Positions 25,277 to 37,680 of a stretch of 64,000 nt of DNA are shown here, piece after piece. Below the pieces are notes generated by a model that saw nothing but the letters and a program-made list of their open reading frames with translations, was not told the DNA's origin and did not search any database. Location: the NCBI GenBank assembly GCA_017848435.1, contig JAFEHU010000067.1, forward strand, positions 1 through 64,000, in the 5' to 3' direction. The DNA is from Burkholderiaceae bacterium. GTDB lineage: Bacteria > Pseudomonadota > Gammaproteobacteria > Burkholderiales > Burkholderiaceae_C. Position 1 is the stretch's first letter, and each line of letters starts with the position of its first letter. A program made the translations under genes and the position numbers.

Positions 25277-26388
25277 GCGGCTTGTTCAAGGTCGAATACG
25301 ACCAGCCTGACACCCAAAGCGGCAGCGCCTGCAGCACCCAGCATGCCTGGGCGCGGGTGCCGGTGGAGCCGACGCCGGCGGAACGCACAGCACTGAAAGA
25401 CAAGATCCGCCGCCTGCTGAAAGAGCGCAACGCGGTGATGGTGTCGCACTACTACGTGCACCCCGACCTGCAGGACCTGGCCGAAGAAACCGGCGGCATC
25501 GTCAGCGATTCGCTGGAGATGGCGCGCTTCGGCCGCGACCACGCGGCGCAGACGCTGGTGGTGTCGGGTGTGCGCTTCATGGGCGAAACCGCCAAGATTT
25601 TGTCGCCCGAAAAAACCGTGCTGATGCCCGACCTGGACGCGACCTGCTCGCTCGACCTCGGTTGTCCCATCGACGAATTCAACGCCTTCTGCGACGCGCA
25701 CCCCGACCGCACCGTGGTGGTTTATGCCAACACCAGCGCGGCGGTGAAGGCCCGCTCGGACTGGCTGGTGACCTCGAGCTGTGCACTCGACATCGTGCGG
25801 GCGCTGAAAGACCAGGGCCACAAGATTTTGTGGGCGCCCGACAAACACCTGGGTGGCTACATCCAGCGCGAAACCGGCGCCGACATGGTGTTCTGGAACG
25901 GCGCCTGCATCGTGCACGACGAGTTCAAGGCCTTCGAGCTGGAAGCGCTGAAAAAGCAGCACCCGAAAGCCAAGGTGCTGGTGCACCCCGAAAGCCCGGC
26001 CGACGTGGTGGCGCTGGCCGACGCGGTGGGTTCCACCTCGGCCATCCTGAAAGCCGCGCGCGAGTTTGAGGCCAGTGAGTTCATCGTCGCCACCGACAAC
26101 GGCATGATGCACAAGCTGCGCACCCTCAACCCCGGCAAGACCTTCATCGAGGCGCCGACTGCTGGCAACAGTGCCACCTGCAAGAGCTGCGCGCACTGCC
26201 CCTGGATGGCGATGAACGGCCTGGCTGGCCTGGCCCATGTGCTGGAGAACGGGACCAACGAAGTCCACATCGACCCAGCGCTGGGTGTGCGTGCGCGCTT
26301 GCCGATTGACCGCATGCTGGCGTTCACCGCAGCGCAAAAGGCTGGTCAACCCTTTGGCGTGCTGGTGCCCGGCATAGGCGCCGCCTGA
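25264..26388 (+). CDS. nadA: Quinolinate synthase
   Basis: The 374-residue product condenses iminoaspartate with dihydroxyacetone phosphate using a [4Fe-4S] cluster. The three likely cluster cysteines are in [23 protein letters not shown] and the [10 protein letters not shown] stretch. Conserved substrate residues lie in [20 protein letters not shown] and [15 protein letters not shown]. It works with NadB (gene at 34.3-35.9 kb) and NadC (overlapping upstream), so the whole de novo NAD branch is in the window. Confidence 0.96.
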   Translation: MSQLSGLFKVEYDQPDTQSGSACSTQHAWARVPVEPTPAERTALKDKIRRLLKERNAVMVSHYYVHPDLQDLAEETGGIVSDSLEMARFGRDHAAQTLVVSGVRFMGETAKILSPEKTVLMPDLDATCSLDLGCPIDEFNAFCDAHPDRTVVVYANTSAAVKARSDWLVTSSCALDIVRALKDQGHKILWAPDKHLGGYIQRETGADMVFWNGACIVHDEFKAFELEALKKQHPKAKVLVHPESPADVVALADAVGSTSAILKAAREFEASEFIVATDNGMMHKLRTLNPGKTFIEAPTAGNSATCKSCAHCPWMAMNGLAGLAHVLENGTNEVHIDPALGVRARLPIDRMLAFTAAQKAGQPFGVLVPGIGAA

Positions 26389-26390
26389 GC

Positions 26391-28130
26391 TTGCACGCGC
26401 TGATTGATTTTGCGGCGCCGGGCGCCGATGGCGTGGGCGCCGTGCGCGCCGCCTTTGCTGCACCGTTGGCGGTGCTTGTCGCCAACACCCTTGCCGAGGT
26501 GCAGCCGCTGCTGGAGGCGGTGCAGGCGCACGCCACAGCAGGCCGCTGGTGCGTCGGCTACCTGCGCTACGAGGCTGCGCCGGCGTTCGATGCCGCGCTG
26601 CAGGTCCATGCGGCCGACGGTCCGCTGGCCTGGTTTGGTGTGCACGAAGCGCCACTGCCGTGGCCTGAAGAACCCTTGCCCATGGCCACGCTCGGTGGCC
26701 TGCAGGAACCCGACCGCGCTGCTTTCAGTGCCGCGCTGGCGCAGACCCATGCCGCGATTGCGGCCGGTGAGGTCTACCAGGTCAACCACACCGCACGGTT
26801 GGAAGCAAGGCTTGCATCAGGCAGCGTGCAAGCCCTGTTCCACGCGCTGCAACGCGCGCAGCCGGGGGGCTATGCGGCCTGCATCGACAGCGGTGGTGAG
26901 CAGGTGTTGTCGGTCTCGCCCGAGCTGTTTTTCGATTGGACTGGTGGTCGCCTGCTGACCCGGCCCATGAAGGGCACAGCCCCGCGTGGCAGCACACCGG
27001 AAGAAGACGCCGCCCGCGCCCAGGCCCTGCAGACCTCGCCCAAGGAACGGGCCGAGAACGTGATGGTGGTCGACATGCTGCGCAACGATGTGTCGCGCAT
27101 CGCGCTGCCGCATTCGGTGCAGGTGCCGCGCCTGTTCCATCTGGAGGCCCTGCCCAGCGTCTGGCAGATGACGTCGGACGTGACCGCCGCCACCCGCCCC
27201 GCCACCACGCTGGCCGATGTCTTCACCGCGCTGTTTCCCTGCGGCTCGGTCACCGGCGCGCCCAAGGTGCGGGCGATGCAGCTGATCCATGCGCTGGAAC
27301 CCGGCCCGCGCGGCGTCTACTGCGGCGCGGTGGGCGTGGTGCGGCCTGGCGGTGACGCAACCTTCAACGTGGCCATCCGCACCGTCACGCTGCAGGGCAC
27401 AAGGGCCGTCTGCGGCATTGGCAGCGGCATCACCGCCGATGCGCAGCCCGACGCCGAGTGGCGGGAGTGGCGCCACAAACGCGCATTTCTGGAGCGCGCC
27501 CGCGCACCGTTTGCGTTGCTCGAAACGCTGGCGCTGGCCGACGGTGTTTGCCGCAACGCGGCCCTGCACCTCGCGCGCATGGCCACGGCCGCTGCGCACT
27601 TTGGCTATCCATGGAACGGCAGTGTGGTGCACGCAGCGCTACAGGGTGTGCAGCAGGCCCATGCCACGGGCGCCTGGCGGGTGCGGCTGGTGCTGTTGGC
27701 CGATGGCAGCGCGCAAGCGCAGGCCTTTGCCTTGCCGGCCACACCCGGGCCGGTGCGGCTGCAGCTCGCGGCGCAGGCGTTTGAGATGGCCGACAGCGAA
27801 TTCACCCGCTTCAAGACCACCCGGCGCGACCACTACGACGCCGTCGCGCCCACCGACCCGACCGTCTTTGACACGCTGCTGTGGAACGACAAACGGGAGA
27901 TCACCGAATGCACCCGCGGCAACATCGCGTTGCGGCTCGACGGCCAATGGGTGACGCCGCCGCTGCACTGCGGCCTGCTGCCCGGTGTGGGCCGCGCCAA
28001 CGCGCTGGAAGCAGGGCAGTTGCGGGAAAAGGTGGTGCGGCTGGCCGATCTGCCGCGTGTGGAAGCGTTGGCCTTCGTCAACAGCCTGCGCGGCTGGCTG
28101 CCGGCAACGCTCGTTAAGACTGCTGCGTAG
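26391..28130 (+). CDS. pabB: Aminodeoxychorismate synthase component I fused to 4-amino-4-deoxychorismate lyase
   Basis: The 579-residue product joins a chorismate-binding PabB domain (about residues 1-365) with a PabC-like PLP lyase (about 370-579). PabB signatures are [59 protein letters not shown] and [19 protein letters not shown]. The lyase part has [19 protein letters not shown] and [15 protein letters not shown]. The combined protein makes p-aminobenzoate for folate, with a separate glutamine amidotransferase (PabA) elsewhere. Start is TTG at 26391, two bases after nadA; it is the first start in the frame and the only one close to the usual length. Its 3' end overlaps panD by 17 bases, convergent. 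Confidence 0.9.
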   Translation: MHALIDFAAPGADGVGAVRAAFAAPLAVLVANTLAEVQPLLEAVQAHATAGRWCVGYLRYEAAPAFDAALQVHAADGPLAWFGVHEAPLPWPEEPLPMATLGGLQEPDRAAFSAALAQTHAAIAAGEVYQVNHTARLEARLASGSVQALFHALQRAQPGGYAACIDSGGEQVLSVSPELFFDWTGGRLLTRPMKGTAPRGSTPEEDAARAQALQTSPKERAENVMVVDMLRNDVSRIALPHSVQVPRLFHLEALPSVWQMTSDVTAATRPATTLADVFTALFPCGSVTGAPKVRAMQLIHALEPGPRGVYCGAVGVVRPGGDATFNVAIRTVTLQGTRAVCGIGSGITADAQPDAEWREWRHKRAFLERARAPFALLETLALADGVCRNAALHLARMATAAAHFGYPWNGSVVHAALQGVQQAHATGAWRVRLVLLADGSAQAQAFALPATPGPVRLQLAAQAFEMADSEFTRFKTTRRDHYDAVAPTDPTVFDTLLWNDKREITECTRGNIALRLDGQWVTPPLHCGLLPGVGRANALEAGQLREKVVRLADLPRVEALAFVNSLRGWLPATLVKTAA

Positions 28131-28494
28131 GCACGTGGTCGCGGCTGCCGTTCTGGCGGTTCTGGCCGTCGACGAACACCAGCTTGGGCGTGTGTGCCGC
28201 CACCTGGTTCTCTGCCACCTGGGCAAAGGCCGCGATGATGATGAGGTCACCCACCGAGGCCCGGCGGGCGGCCGAGCCGTTGACTGAAATCATGCCGGTG
28301 CCGCGCGCGCCCTTGATGGCGTAGGTGACGAAGCGCTCGCCGTTGTCGATGTTCCAGATGTGCACCTGCTCGTTCTCGCAGATGTCGGCGGCGTCCAGCA
28401 GGTCTTCATCGATGGCGCACGAGCCTTCGTAGTGCAGTTCGCACTGGGTGACCTTGACGCGGTGGATCTTCGATTTGAGCAGGGTTCGCAGCAT
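28114..28494 (-). CDS. panD: Aspartate 1-decarboxylase
   Basis: The 126-residue pyruvoyl enzyme makes beta-alanine for pantothenate. YEGSCAIDE carries the Gly-Ser self-cleavage site that creates the pyruvoyl group; [32 protein letters not shown] is the conserved C-terminal part. It follows the thiDE gene by 10 bases on the same strand, so it may be co-transcribed with the thiamine operon, an unusual partner, while panBC lie 10 kb away. Confidence 0.95.
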   Translation of the reverse strand: MLRTLLKSKIHRVKVTQCELHYEGSCAIDEDLLDAADICENEQVHIWNIDNGERFVTYAIKGARGTGMISVNGSAARRASVGDLIIIAAFAQVAENQVAAHTPKLVFVDGQNRQNGSRDHVPTQQS

Positions 28495-28504
28495 GGGGCG
28501 GATT

Positions 28505-30118
28505 TTAGGGCAGGCGGAGCGTGGATTGTGGCAGCCCCGGCGGCGCGGGTCTGGGGAGGCGCCCCCAGTCGGCCTGACCGGCCGCCACCGCCTGCTGCAG
28601 CGCGGCAATCGCCGCTTCGGGGTCGGCCGCTTCGGTCACCGCGGTGATCACCGCCGCCCCGGCTGCGCCCACCGCCAGCGCCTCGCGGGCACGGGTGGGC
28701 GTCATGCCGGCGATGCCCACCACCGGCAGCGGCAGCAGCGCCACCCAGTAGGCCAGGTTGGCCGTGCCCTGCGGCAGCCAGGGCATGGCCTTGCTCTGTG
28801 TGGGGTGGATCGGCCCGCAGGCGATGGTGCTGGGCCGCAGCGCCCAGGCCCGGGCCACCTCCCAGAAGGCGTGGGTGCTGACACCCAGGCCCAGCCCGGC
28901 GCGGGCGATGGCGGCCAGGCCCTCGGGCCCGGCGGCGGCCAGGTCGTCCTGGCCCAGGTGCACCGCCACATGGGGCTGGCCGGCCGCCAGCGCGATGGTC
29001 GGGTGCCAGTGGTCGTTGATGAACAGCTGCGCACCGGCGGCCGCGGTGGCCGCCACCGCCTGCTGGATTTCTGCGTGCAAATGGGGGTGGGCCGGGTCCT
29101 TGATGCGCAGCTGCACGGTACGCACACCGGCGGCCAGCACCCGGTCCACCCAGGCGGCGCTGTCCACCACCGCGTACAGGCCGATGGCCGGGTGGCGCAG
29201 CGGCGCGAAGGCGGGCGGCGCGGCCAGCAGGCTGTCGGGTCCCTGGCCGGGCAGGCCCAAGCGTGGCAGGTTGTCGGGGTTGAGCGCAAAGCCGGCCTGT
29301 GGCCGCACCGGGCCGGCACCCGCACCGGCCGGCCGGCCGTGGCGCAGCGCCTCGGTGGTGGCCATCTTGGCAAGCACCACCGCTTCCATGGGCACAAAGC
29401 CGCGCGCCATCGCGGCGGCGGCGCTGCTGGCAAACACACAACCGGTGCCATGGTGGTGGCGGGTGGCGATTCGGGGCAGGCTGAGCCAGCCGCTGGTCTG
29501 GGGCGTCAGCGCAAAGTCCAGGCTGTGGCCGCTGTCCAGCCCATCCCGTGCGTCGCCTCCGGTGATGACCACGGCCTGGCAGCCCAGCGCCTGCAGGGTT
29601 TCGGCCGCCGCTTCCACGTCGGCGCAGGTGACGAGTGGTGGCCAGCCCAGCAAGGCCGCCGCTTCGGCGCGGTTGGGTGTCAGCAGCGTGGTGCGTGGCA
29701 GCAGGTGTTCGCGGTAGGCCTGCAGCAGCGCGGGGTTGGTCAAGGCCGTGCCGGTACTGGCGCGCAGCACCGGGTCCACCACCAGTGCCATGCCGGGGCG
29801 GGCGTGGCGCAGCCGGTCGACCGCCTGCGCCACGCACTGCAGGTTGGCAACGCTGCCAAGCAGCCCGGTCTTGATGGCTGCTGGCGGCAGGTCGTCGGCC
29901 AGTGCCGCCAGCTGGGCGCCGAGCACATCGGTGGCGACCGCGTCGATGCGCGGGACCGCCACCGAGTTTTGCGCGGTGAGGGCGGCCACAGCGGTGCAGC
30001 CGTGCACCCCCAGGGCGTCGAAGGCGCGCAGGTCGGCCTGCAGGCCGGCGCCGGCACCGCTGTCGCTGCCGGCGATGCTCCAGCAGACTGCCCAAGGCGG
30101 TTTTTCAGATGTTTTCAT
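28505..30118 (-). CDS. thiDE: Bifunctional hydroxymethylpyrimidine kinase (ThiD) / thiamine-phosphate synthase (ThiE)
   Basis: The 537-residue product is a fusion. The N-terminal 260 residues are Thi[52 protein letters not shown] and [16 protein letters not shown]. Residues about 320-537 resemble Thi[66 protein letters not shown] and VVGIAGMTP. The fused enzyme phosphorylates HMP twice and couples HMP-PP to thiazole phosphate. The ATG at 30118 was preferred to TTG at 30124. It is the last thiamine gene of the operon; 72 bases separate it from thiG. Confidence 0.92.
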   Translation of the reverse strand: MKTSEKPPWAVCWSIAGSDSGAGAGLQADLRAFDALGVHGCTAVAALTAQNSVAVPRIDAVATDVLGAQLAALADDLPPAAIKTGLLGSVANLQCVAQAVDRLRHARPGMALVVDPVLRASTGTALTNPALLQAYREHLLPRTTLLTPNRAEAAALLGWPPLVTCADVEAAAETLQALGCQAVVITGGDARDGLDSGHSLDFALTPQTSGWLSLPRIATRHHHGTGCVFASSAAAAMARGFVPMEAVVLAKMATTEALRHGRPAGAGAGPVRPQAGFALNPDNLPRLGLPGQGPDSLLAAPPAFAPLRHPAIGLYAVVDSAAWVDRVLAAGVRTVQLRIKDPAHPHLHAEIQQAVAATAAAGAQLFINDHWHPTIALAAGQPHVAVHLGQDDLAAAGPEGLAAIARAGLGLGVSTHAFWEVARAWALRPSTIACGPIHPTQSKAMPWLPQGTANLAYWVALLPLPVVGIAGMTPTRAREALAVGAAGAAVITAVTEAADPEAAIAALQQAVAAGQADWGRLPRPAPPGLPQSTLRLP

Positions 30119-30190
30119 GGTCAAAAGTGGCGCTTGCCTAGAGAAATACTGGTGACAGTGCTATGTATTCAGGAGTGTTTGTGGCGTGTG

Positions 30191-30976
30191 TTACAGCACG
30201 AAAGGCCGGCCGGTCACGGGCGTGGTGGCCACGGCCATTGCCTGCTTGGCCATCACGCCGGCCTCGAACGCCATGCGGCCTGCCGCGATGCCGAGCTGGA
30301 ACGCCCGGGCCATGGCCACCGGGTCGTGCGCCTGGGCCACGGCCGAGTTCAGCAGCACCGCGTCAAAGCCCAGCTCCATCGCCTGCACCGCGTCGGCCGG
30401 CGAGCCGATGCCGGCGTCCACCACCAGTGGCACACCGGGCAGGCGCTCGCGCAGCGTGCGCAGCGCCCAGGGGTTGAGCAGGCCCTGGCCCGAGCCAATC
30501 GGTGCGCCCCAGGGCATCAGGATGCGGCAGCCGGCGTCGAGCAGGCGCTGGCAGCTCACCAGGTCGTCGGTGCAGTAGGGGAACACCTCGAACCCCTCGC
30601 GCACCAGCTCGGTGGCCGCCAGCAGCAGCTCGAACGGGTCGGGCTGCAGCGTGTGCTCGTCGCCCACCACCTCGAGCTTGATCCAGTGCGTGCCAAACAG
30701 CTCACGCGCCATCTGCGCCAGCGCCACCGCCTCGCGCGCGCTGCGGCAGCCGGCGGTGTTGGGCAACAGGCGCGCGCCGCTGGCACGGACCAGCGCGTAG
30801 AAATCGCCGCTGCCCGTGCCCGGCGCCTGCACCGCCAGCTGCCGTTTCAGGCCCACGGTGACGACCTCGCTGCCCGACGCGGCAATCGCCTGCTGCAGCA
30901 CGGCGGGCGAGGGGTAGCCGGCCGTGCCGAGAAAGAAGCGGCTGGTCAGGTCGGTATCGGCCATGCGGAACACCAT
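30191..30976 (-). CDS. thiG: Thiazole synthase
   Basis: The 261-residue product forms the thiazole ring from deoxyxylulose phosphate, dehydroglycine and ThiS thiocarboxylate. [51 protein letters not shown] and [31 protein letters not shown] are diagnostic, the last two in segments. GGAGG lies seven bases before ATG 30976, deciding the start over the in-frame ATG at 30964. It begins only 3 bases after the thiS stop. Confidence 0.95.
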   Translation of the reverse strand: MVFRMADTDLTSRFFLGTAGYPSPAVLQQAIAASGSEVVTVGLKRQLAVQAPGTGSGDFYALVRASGARLLPNTAGCRSAREAVALAQMARELFGTHWIKLEVVGDEHTLQPDPFELLLAATELVREGFEVFPYCTDDLVSCQRLLDAGCRILMPWGAPIGSGQGLLNPWALRTLRERLPGVPLVVDAGIGSPADAVQAMELGFDAVLLNSAVAQAHDPVAMARAFQLGIAAGRMAFEAGVMAKQAMAVATTPVTGRPFVL

Positions 30977-30979
30977 GGG

Positions 30980-31183
30980 TCAGCCTCCGGTGATGGGTTG
31001 GAAGGTGAACACCGCATCGCCCTCGCGCAGCACGGTGTGCGCGCGCTGGTGGCGTGCGATGAAGACGCCATTGACGGCGGTGGCCACCGCCTCGGGCGCG
31101 ATGCCGTGGCGGGCCAGCAGGTCGGCCATCGAACTGTCTGCCGGCAGTTGCTGGGGTTCGCCATTGAGGGTGATGGCGGTCAT
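30980..31183 (-). CDS. thiS: Thiamine sulfur-carrier protein ThiS
   Basis: The 67-residue protein is a ubiquitin-like sulfur carrier ending in Gly-Gly (FTFQPITGG), the site of adenylation and thiocarboxylation. MTAITLNGEPQQL and VATAVNGVFIARH fit the family. Its ATG overlaps the thiO stop by 4 bases and its stop lies 3 bases before thiG. An adenylating partner is needed; the MoeB at 12.1 kb could serve. Confidence 0.95.
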   Translation of the reverse strand: MTAITLNGEPQQLPADSSMADLLARHGIAPEAVATAVNGVFIARHQRAHTVLREGDAVFTFQPITGG

Positions 31184-32238
31184 GCGGCGGCGTCCACGGA
31201 CAGCGGCAGGGCTGCCATCGCCTGCTCGACCAGCGCCGGTGCCACCAGCCAGCCGTGGCGGAACAGGCCGTTGATGCGGGTCCGCCCCGGTTCGGTGTGC
31301 AGGCGCGGCCGGTTGTCAGGCAGGGCGGGGCGCAGGTTGGTTTCGGAATGCACCACGCGCGCCTCGGCCAGTGCCGGCACCACGCTGTGGGCGGCGGCCA
31401 GCAGCTCCACCGTGCTGCGCAGCGAGACCGGCGAGCGGTCCTCGCTTTCGATTTCGCTGGCCCCCACCACCACGGTGTTGTCCGGCCGTGGCACCAGGTA
31501 GACCCGGTGCCGCGGGTGCAGCAGCCGCAGCGGGCGCTGCAGTGCCACGCCGGGCGCGTGCAGCCAGAAGATTTCGCCACGGACACCGCGCAGCTGCGCG
31601 GCCACGGTGTCGTCTGGTGCGCGCGCACCGAGGCCGCGCACGTCGAACACCCAGTCGAAGCGGTGCGTGCCACCCGCGGTGTGCAGCGTGCCGGGCTCTG
31701 CCCGTGCCACGCGCTGGCCCCAGTGCCAGCGTACGCCCTGCGCCGTGCCGGCAGCGGCCAGCGCCAGCATGGCCTGCACCGTGTGGATCTGCCCTTCGCA
31801 CGGCAGCAGCCAGGCATGGGCAGGGCCTTGCACCGCGGGCTCCAGCGCTTGCAGGCGGGCGCGGTCCAGCGGCTCCGGCGCTTGGTCGGAGGGGGCCTTG
31901 TGGCGCAGCAGGTCCAGCACCCGGCGGGCGGCGCCCTCGTCGCCCCGGTGGGCCAGCAGCAGGCTGCCCCGTTGCAGCCACTGCACCGGCTGCGGCAGCG
32001 CGGCCACGATGGCCGGCCACAGCGCGAGCGAACGCAGGCCCAGCGCGAACACGCCGGTGTCGGCACCTTCCAGCTCGGCCACCGGGCTCAGCATGCCGGC
32101 GGCGGTGAAGCCGGCGGCGCCCCGGCCCTGTGCATCGGGGGCCGGGTCGAATACGTCTACCGCATGGCCGGCGCGCGACAGTTCGAACGCCAGCAGCCGG
32201 CCCAGCAGGCCGGCGCCGGCGATGCCCACACGCAGCAT
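31180..32238 (-). CDS. thiO: FAD-dependent glycine oxidase ThiO
   Basis: The 352-residue product begins MLRVGIAGAGLLGRLLAFEL (FAD-binding) and contains AAGMLSPVAELEGA, a D-amino-acid-oxidase-family segment, plus VYLVPRPDNTVVVGASEIE and LRPALPDNRPRL near the C-terminus. ThiO oxidises glycine to dehydroglycine for the thiazole ring, replacing ThiH in aerobic bacteria. It lies between thiC and thiS, 2 bases from thiC and overlapping thiS by 4. Confidence 0.93.
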   Translation of the reverse strand: MLRVGIAGAGLLGRLLAFELSRAGHAVDVFDPAPDAQGRGAAGFTAAGMLSPVAELEGADTGVFALGLRSLALWPAIVAALPQPVQWLQRGSLLLAHRGDEGAARRVLDLLRHKAPSDQAPEPLDRARLQALEPAVQGPAHAWLLPCEGQIHTVQAMLALAAAGTAQGVRWHWGQRVARAEPGTLHTAGGTHRFDWVFDVRGLGARAPDDTVAAQLRGVRGEIFWLHAPGVALQRPLRLLHPRHRVYLVPRPDNTVVVGASEIESEDRSPVSLRSTVELLAAAHSVVPALAEARVVHSETNLRPALPDNRPRLHTEPGRTRINGLFRHGWLVAPALVEQAMAALPLSVDAAA

Positions 32239-32240
32239 GC

Positions 32241-34290
<2,050 letters not shown>

Positions 34291-34326
34291 GGCGAATGGT
34301 ACACCAAGCGGCTTTCAGGGCCGGCG

Positions 34327-35901
34327 TCAGGGCGTCAAAACGGTGGGCTTGGCCTCGGCCAGCAGGGCCGGGTAGTCACGGCTGAAGTGCAGGCCCCGGC
34401 TTTCGTGGCGGGCCTGGGCCGAGCGCACGATGAGCTCGGCCACCTGCACCAGGTTGCGCAGTTCCAGCAGGTCGCGGGTGACGTGGAAACGGGCATAGAA
34501 CTCGTGGATCTCGCCTTGCAGCAGGGCAATGCGGTGGGCCGCGCGTTCCAGCCGCTTGTTGGTGCGCACGATGCCGACGTAGCTCCACATGAAGCGGCGC
34601 AGCTCGTCCCAGTTGTGGGAGATCACCACCTGCTCGTCGGCGTCGGTCACGCGGCTCACGTCCCAGGCGGGCAGGGCGGTGGCGGCAGGCGCGGGGTCGT
34701 CGAGGATGGCCTGCGCGGCGGCGCGGGCAAACACCATGCACTCCACCAGCGAGTTGCTGGCCAGCCGGTTGGCGCCGTGCAGGCCGGTGCAGGCGGTTTC
34801 GCCCACCGCGTACAGGCCGTCCAGGTCGGTGTGGCCGGCCAGGTCGCTCAGCACGCCACCGCAGGTGTAGTGCGCGGCCGGCACCACGGGGATGGGCTGT
34901 CTGGCGATGTCGATGCCCAGCTGCAGGCAGCGCTCGTAGATGTTGGGGAAGTGCTCTTTGATGAAGGCCAGTGGCTGGTGCGAAATGTCTAGGTAGACGC
35001 AGTCGAAGCCGCCTTTTTTCATCTCGAAGTCAATCGCGCGGGCCACGATGTCGCGCGGTGCGAGTTCGGCACGTGCGTCGTGGTCGGGCATGAAGCGCCG
35101 GCCATCGGGCAGCAGCAGCCTGCCGCCTTCGCCCCGCACCGCTTCGGTGATGAGGAACGACTTCGCGTCCGGGTGGTAGAGGCAGGTCGGGTGGAACTGG
35201 ATGAACTCCAGGTTGGCGACGCTGCAGCCGGCGCGCCAGGCGGCGGCAATGCCGTCGCCGGTGGCGGTGTCGGGGTTGGTGGTGTAGAGGTAGACCTTGC
35301 CCGCGCCACCCGTGGCCAGGATGGTGTGCGGCGCGCTGAAGGTCAGTACCTCGTCGGTGGTTTCGTCCAGTGCGTAAAGGCCCAGGCAGCGGTTGTCGTC
35401 GGCACCGAGTTTCTGGCCGGTGATGAGGTCCACCAGCATGTGGTTTTCAAACAGCGTGATGTTGGGCGTGCCACGCACCTGGTTGATCAGCGTGCGCTGC
35501 ACCGCTGCGCCGGTGGCGTCGGTCACGTGCACGATGCGGCGCTGGCTGTGGCCGCCTTCACGCGTCAGGTGCAGCTGGCCGTCTTCTTCCGAAAACGGCA
35601 CGCCAAGCGACTGCAGCCAGTGGATGGTGTCGGGCGCACGTTCCACCACGAAGCGGGTGGCCTCCAGGTCGCTCAGGCCGGCGCCGGCCACCAGCGTGTC
35701 GTCCACGTGCGATTCGAAACTGTCCCCTTCGCCCAGCACTGCGGCAATGCCGCCCTGGGCCCAGCCGCTGGAGCCGTCGCTCATCGCGCGTTTGGTGAGG
35801 ATGGCGACGCGGTGCGTGGGGGCCAGCCGCAGTGCGGCCGTCAGGCCAGCGAGGCCGCTGCCCACGATGAGCACGTCGAAGGAATGGGAAACTGGGCTCA
35901 T
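34327..35901 (-). CDS. nadB: L-aspartate oxidase
   Basis: The 524-residue flavoprotein oxidises L-aspartate to iminoaspartate for NAD synthesis. [17 protein letters not shown] is the FAD motif; [36 protein letters not shown]-like sequence ([17 protein letters not shown]), EFIQFHPT and [11 protein letters not shown] are conserved. The ATG at 35901 gives the normal start; sequence upstream is out-of-frame remnant. It supplies NadA, encoded at 25.3 kb. Confidence 0.96.
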   Translation of the reverse strand: MSPVSHSFDVLIVGSGLAGLTAALRLAPTHRVAILTKRAMSDGSSGWAQGGIAAVLGEGDSFESHVDDTLVAGAGLSDLEATRFVVERAPDTIHWLQSLGVPFSEEDGQLHLTREGGHSQRRIVHVTDATGAAVQRTLINQVRGTPNITLFENHMLVDLITGQKLGADDNRCLGLYALDETTDEVLTFSAPHTILATGGAGKVYLYTTNPDTATGDGIAAAWRAGCSVANLEFIQFHPTCLYHPDAKSFLITEAVRGEGGRLLLPDGRRFMPDHDARAELAPRDIVARAIDFEMKKGGFDCVYLDISHQPLAFIKEHFPNIYERCLQLGIDIARQPIPVVPAAHYTCGGVLSDLAGHTDLDGLYAVGETACTGLHGANRLASNSLVECMVFARAAAQAILDDPAPAATALPAWDVSRVTDADEQVVISHNWDELRRFMWSYVGIVRTNKRLERAAHRIALLQGEIHEFYARFHVTRDLLELRNLVQVAELIVRSAQARHESRGLHFSRDYPALLAEAKPTVLTP

Positions 35902-36019
35902 GGGGTGGTTGCCGCCGCGCCGCGCCGTCCCAAGCAAGGCATGGCCCTTTGCACCAGCGAAGCGCAGGGCAAGCCTGCGCATGGGGGCAGCGCAGTGCAC
36001 GAAGTGACAAGCATGGGGG

Positions 36020-36877
36020 TCATGTGGGTGTGTAGGCCAGGCGCACGTAGATGGGGGCGAACGCCTCGGCCTGGGTGATGTCCACCAGCGTTTCCTTGGC
36101 CAGCTCCAGCAGGGCAATGAAGGTCACCACCAGCACGGGCACGCCTTTGGACGGGTCAAACAGCTGCTCGAACTCGACGAACTTACGGCCCTGCAGGTGG
36201 CGCAGCACGATGCTCATGTGCTCACGCACCGAGAGTTCGGCGCGGCTGATCTTGTGGTGCTGCACGAGCTTGGCGCGTTTCAGGATGTCGCGCCAGGCCT
36301 CCTGCAAATCGACCACGTTCACGTCGGGAAAACGCGGCGCCAGAGACTGCTCGATCACCACCTGCGCGCGCAGCACATCGCGGCCAAGTTGCGGCAACTC
36401 GTTCAGCCGGGCGGCGGCGAGCTTGATCTGTTCGTACTCCTGCAGCCGGCGCACCAGCTCGGCACGCGGGTCTTCGGGTTCCTCGCCGCCGGCGGTCTTC
36501 TTGGGCGGCAAGAGCATGCGCGACTTGATCTCGATCAGCATCGCCGCCATCAGCAGGTACTCGGCCGCCAGCTCCAGGTTGTGGGCGCGGATTTCGTCGA
36601 CATAGACCAGGTACTGCCGGGTCAGTCCGGCCATGGGGATGTCGAGGATGTTGAAGTTCTGCTTGCGGATCAGGTAGAGCAGCAAGTCCAGCGGGCCTTC
36701 AAACGCCTCCAGAAACACCTGCAACGCATCGGGCGGGATGTAGAGGTCGTGCGGCATCGCAAACAGCGGCTCGCCGTAGAGCCGCGCCAGCGCCACCTGG
36801 TCGATCACCTCGGGCATGGCCGTCAGTGGCAGGCTGGCCGGGGCGCTGTCAACCGCAGCAGGGGACACGCTGGCCAT
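36020..36877 (-). CDS. scpA: Segregation and condensation protein A
   Basis: The 285-residue kleisin works with ScpB and SMC in chromosome condensation. [23 protein letters not shown] and [21 protein letters not shown] are the conserved N-terminal segments binding SMC; the C-terminal winged helix starts near [24 protein letters not shown] low-complexity Ala/Pro leader of about 20 residues precedes the core. It is downstream of DUF3460 on the minus strand. Confidence 0.93.
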   Translation of the reverse strand: MASVSPAAVDSAPASLPLTAMPEVIDQVALARLYGEPLFAMPHDLYIPPDALQVFLEAFEGPLDLLLYLIRKQNFNILDIPMAGLTRQYLVYVDEIRAHNLELAAEYLLMAAMLIEIKSRMLLPPKKTAGGEEPEDPRAELVRRLQEYEQIKLAAARLNELPQLGRDVLRAQVVIEQSLAPRFPDVNVVDLQEAWRDILKRAKLVQHHKISRAELSVREHMSIVLRHLQGRKFVEFEQLFDPSKGVPVLVVTFIALLELAKETLVDITQAEAFAPIYVRLAYTPT

Positions 36878-36879
36878 AT

Positions 36880-36926
36880 TTTGCTATGTAAAAAATAGCA
36901 AACTTGTTAGATTTCACTAAGGCTTG
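36880..36926 (-). repeat. Dispersed repeat, copy 3, with hairpin
   Basis: Minus strand CAAGCCTTAGTGAAAT (36911-36926) is followed by TTTGCTAT/ATAGCAAA arms (36880-36887 and 36895-36902) separated by seven bases. The core matches the copies at 7.2, 16.5 and 51.6 kb. It fills the gap between scpA and the DUF3460 gene. Confidence 0.6.
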
Positions 36927-36941
36927 AGGTCGATTTGACGC

Positions 36942-37148
36942 TTATTTGCCTTCGGTTTGGTAGACATAGGGCTTTTGCGGCACCTGGGCGTCGCGGAAAG
37001 CGCTTTGCGCGCTGCGGTCCACGTTTTTGTCCCACAGCAGGGCACGGCCCGCACGCTGCTGCGCTTCCAGCTCGGGTTTTTGCACCTTCATCTGGTCGAT
37101 GAACTGGGTGACTTCAGACTGGTAATCGGGGCGGCGAAAGAACGACAT
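36942..37148 (-). CDS. DUF3460 family protein
   Basis: The 68-residue product, MSFFRRPDYQSEVTQFIDQM onward, matches the small DUF3460 proteins of betaproteobacteria: a short amphipathic helix followed by LEAQQRAGRALLWDKNVDR and PQKPYVYQ at the C-terminus. Function unknown. It precedes scpA by 64 bases containing a dispersed repeat, an arrangement I recall as common in Burkholderiales. Confidence 0.88.
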   Translation of the reverse strand: MSFFRRPDYQSEVTQFIDQMKVQKPELEAQQRAGRALLWDKNVDRSAQSAFRDAQVPQKPYVYQTEGK

Positions 37149-37185
37149 AGACTTAACCTCTTTTCACGATTTTACCGGGGATGCC

Positions 37186-37680
37186 ATGGGCCACCGATTC
37201 TGGACCGCTGTACTCGCCACCGCCCTGCTGGCGCTGGCCGGCTGCGACCCGCAGCGCATCAGCGAGCTGGAAGAAGGTGTGTCCACCGAAGCCGACGTGC
37301 GGGCCCGGTTTGGTGCGCCCGAAAAGATCTGGGACGCGCTCGATGGCGGCCGGGTGTTCGAGTACAGCCGCCAGCCCGCCGGCCACCAGAACTACATGGT
37401 CACCATCGGCGCCGACGGCCGCATGGCCGCATTGCGCCAGGTGCTGACACCGGTGAACTTTGCCCGCGTGCAGCAGGGCATGCCGATGGAAGAGGTGCGC
37501 CAGATGCTGGGCAAACCCATGCGCATCACCCCGTACGATTTGAAGCGCCAAACCCATTACGACTGGCGCTACCTGGACGGCCCCAACGCCAGCGACGCCA
37601 AGGTCTTCACCGTGGTGTTTGACGCCGACCTGCGGGTGGTGGGCACCGGCTCGGTGATCGACCCGGACCTCACCCGCTGA
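37186..37680 (+). CDS. BamE/SmpA-like outer-membrane lipoprotein
   Basis: The 164-residue product has a lipoprotein signal (FWTAVLATALLALAGC) with Cys at about residue 20. The mature part has the SmpA/BamE-like repeat shape: ISELEEGVSTEADVRARFG and, again, FARVQQGMPMEEVRQMLG, i.e. two similar modules. It probably associates with the outer membrane. It ends 11 bases inside the convergent SulP gene. The ATG at 37186 begins the signal; the ATG at 37181 is in another frame. Confidence 0.85.
   Translation: MGHRFWTAVLATALLALAGCDPQRISELEEGVSTEADVRARFGAPEKIWDALDGGRVFEYSRQPAGHQNYMVTIGADGRMAALRQVLTPVNFARVQQGMPMEEVRQMLGKPMRITPYDLKRQTHYDWRYLDGPNASDAKVFTVVFDADLRVVGTGSVIDPDLTR

Noticed and set aside
30119-30190. 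Possible small gene or terminator between thiG and thiDE
   Set aside because: The 72 bases contain no convincing start with a ribosome site, and no stable stem.
28448-31501. A 1017-codon plus-strand frame over panD, thiDE and thiG
   Set aside because: Antisense shadow of genuine minus-strand thiamine genes; no family-like segments.
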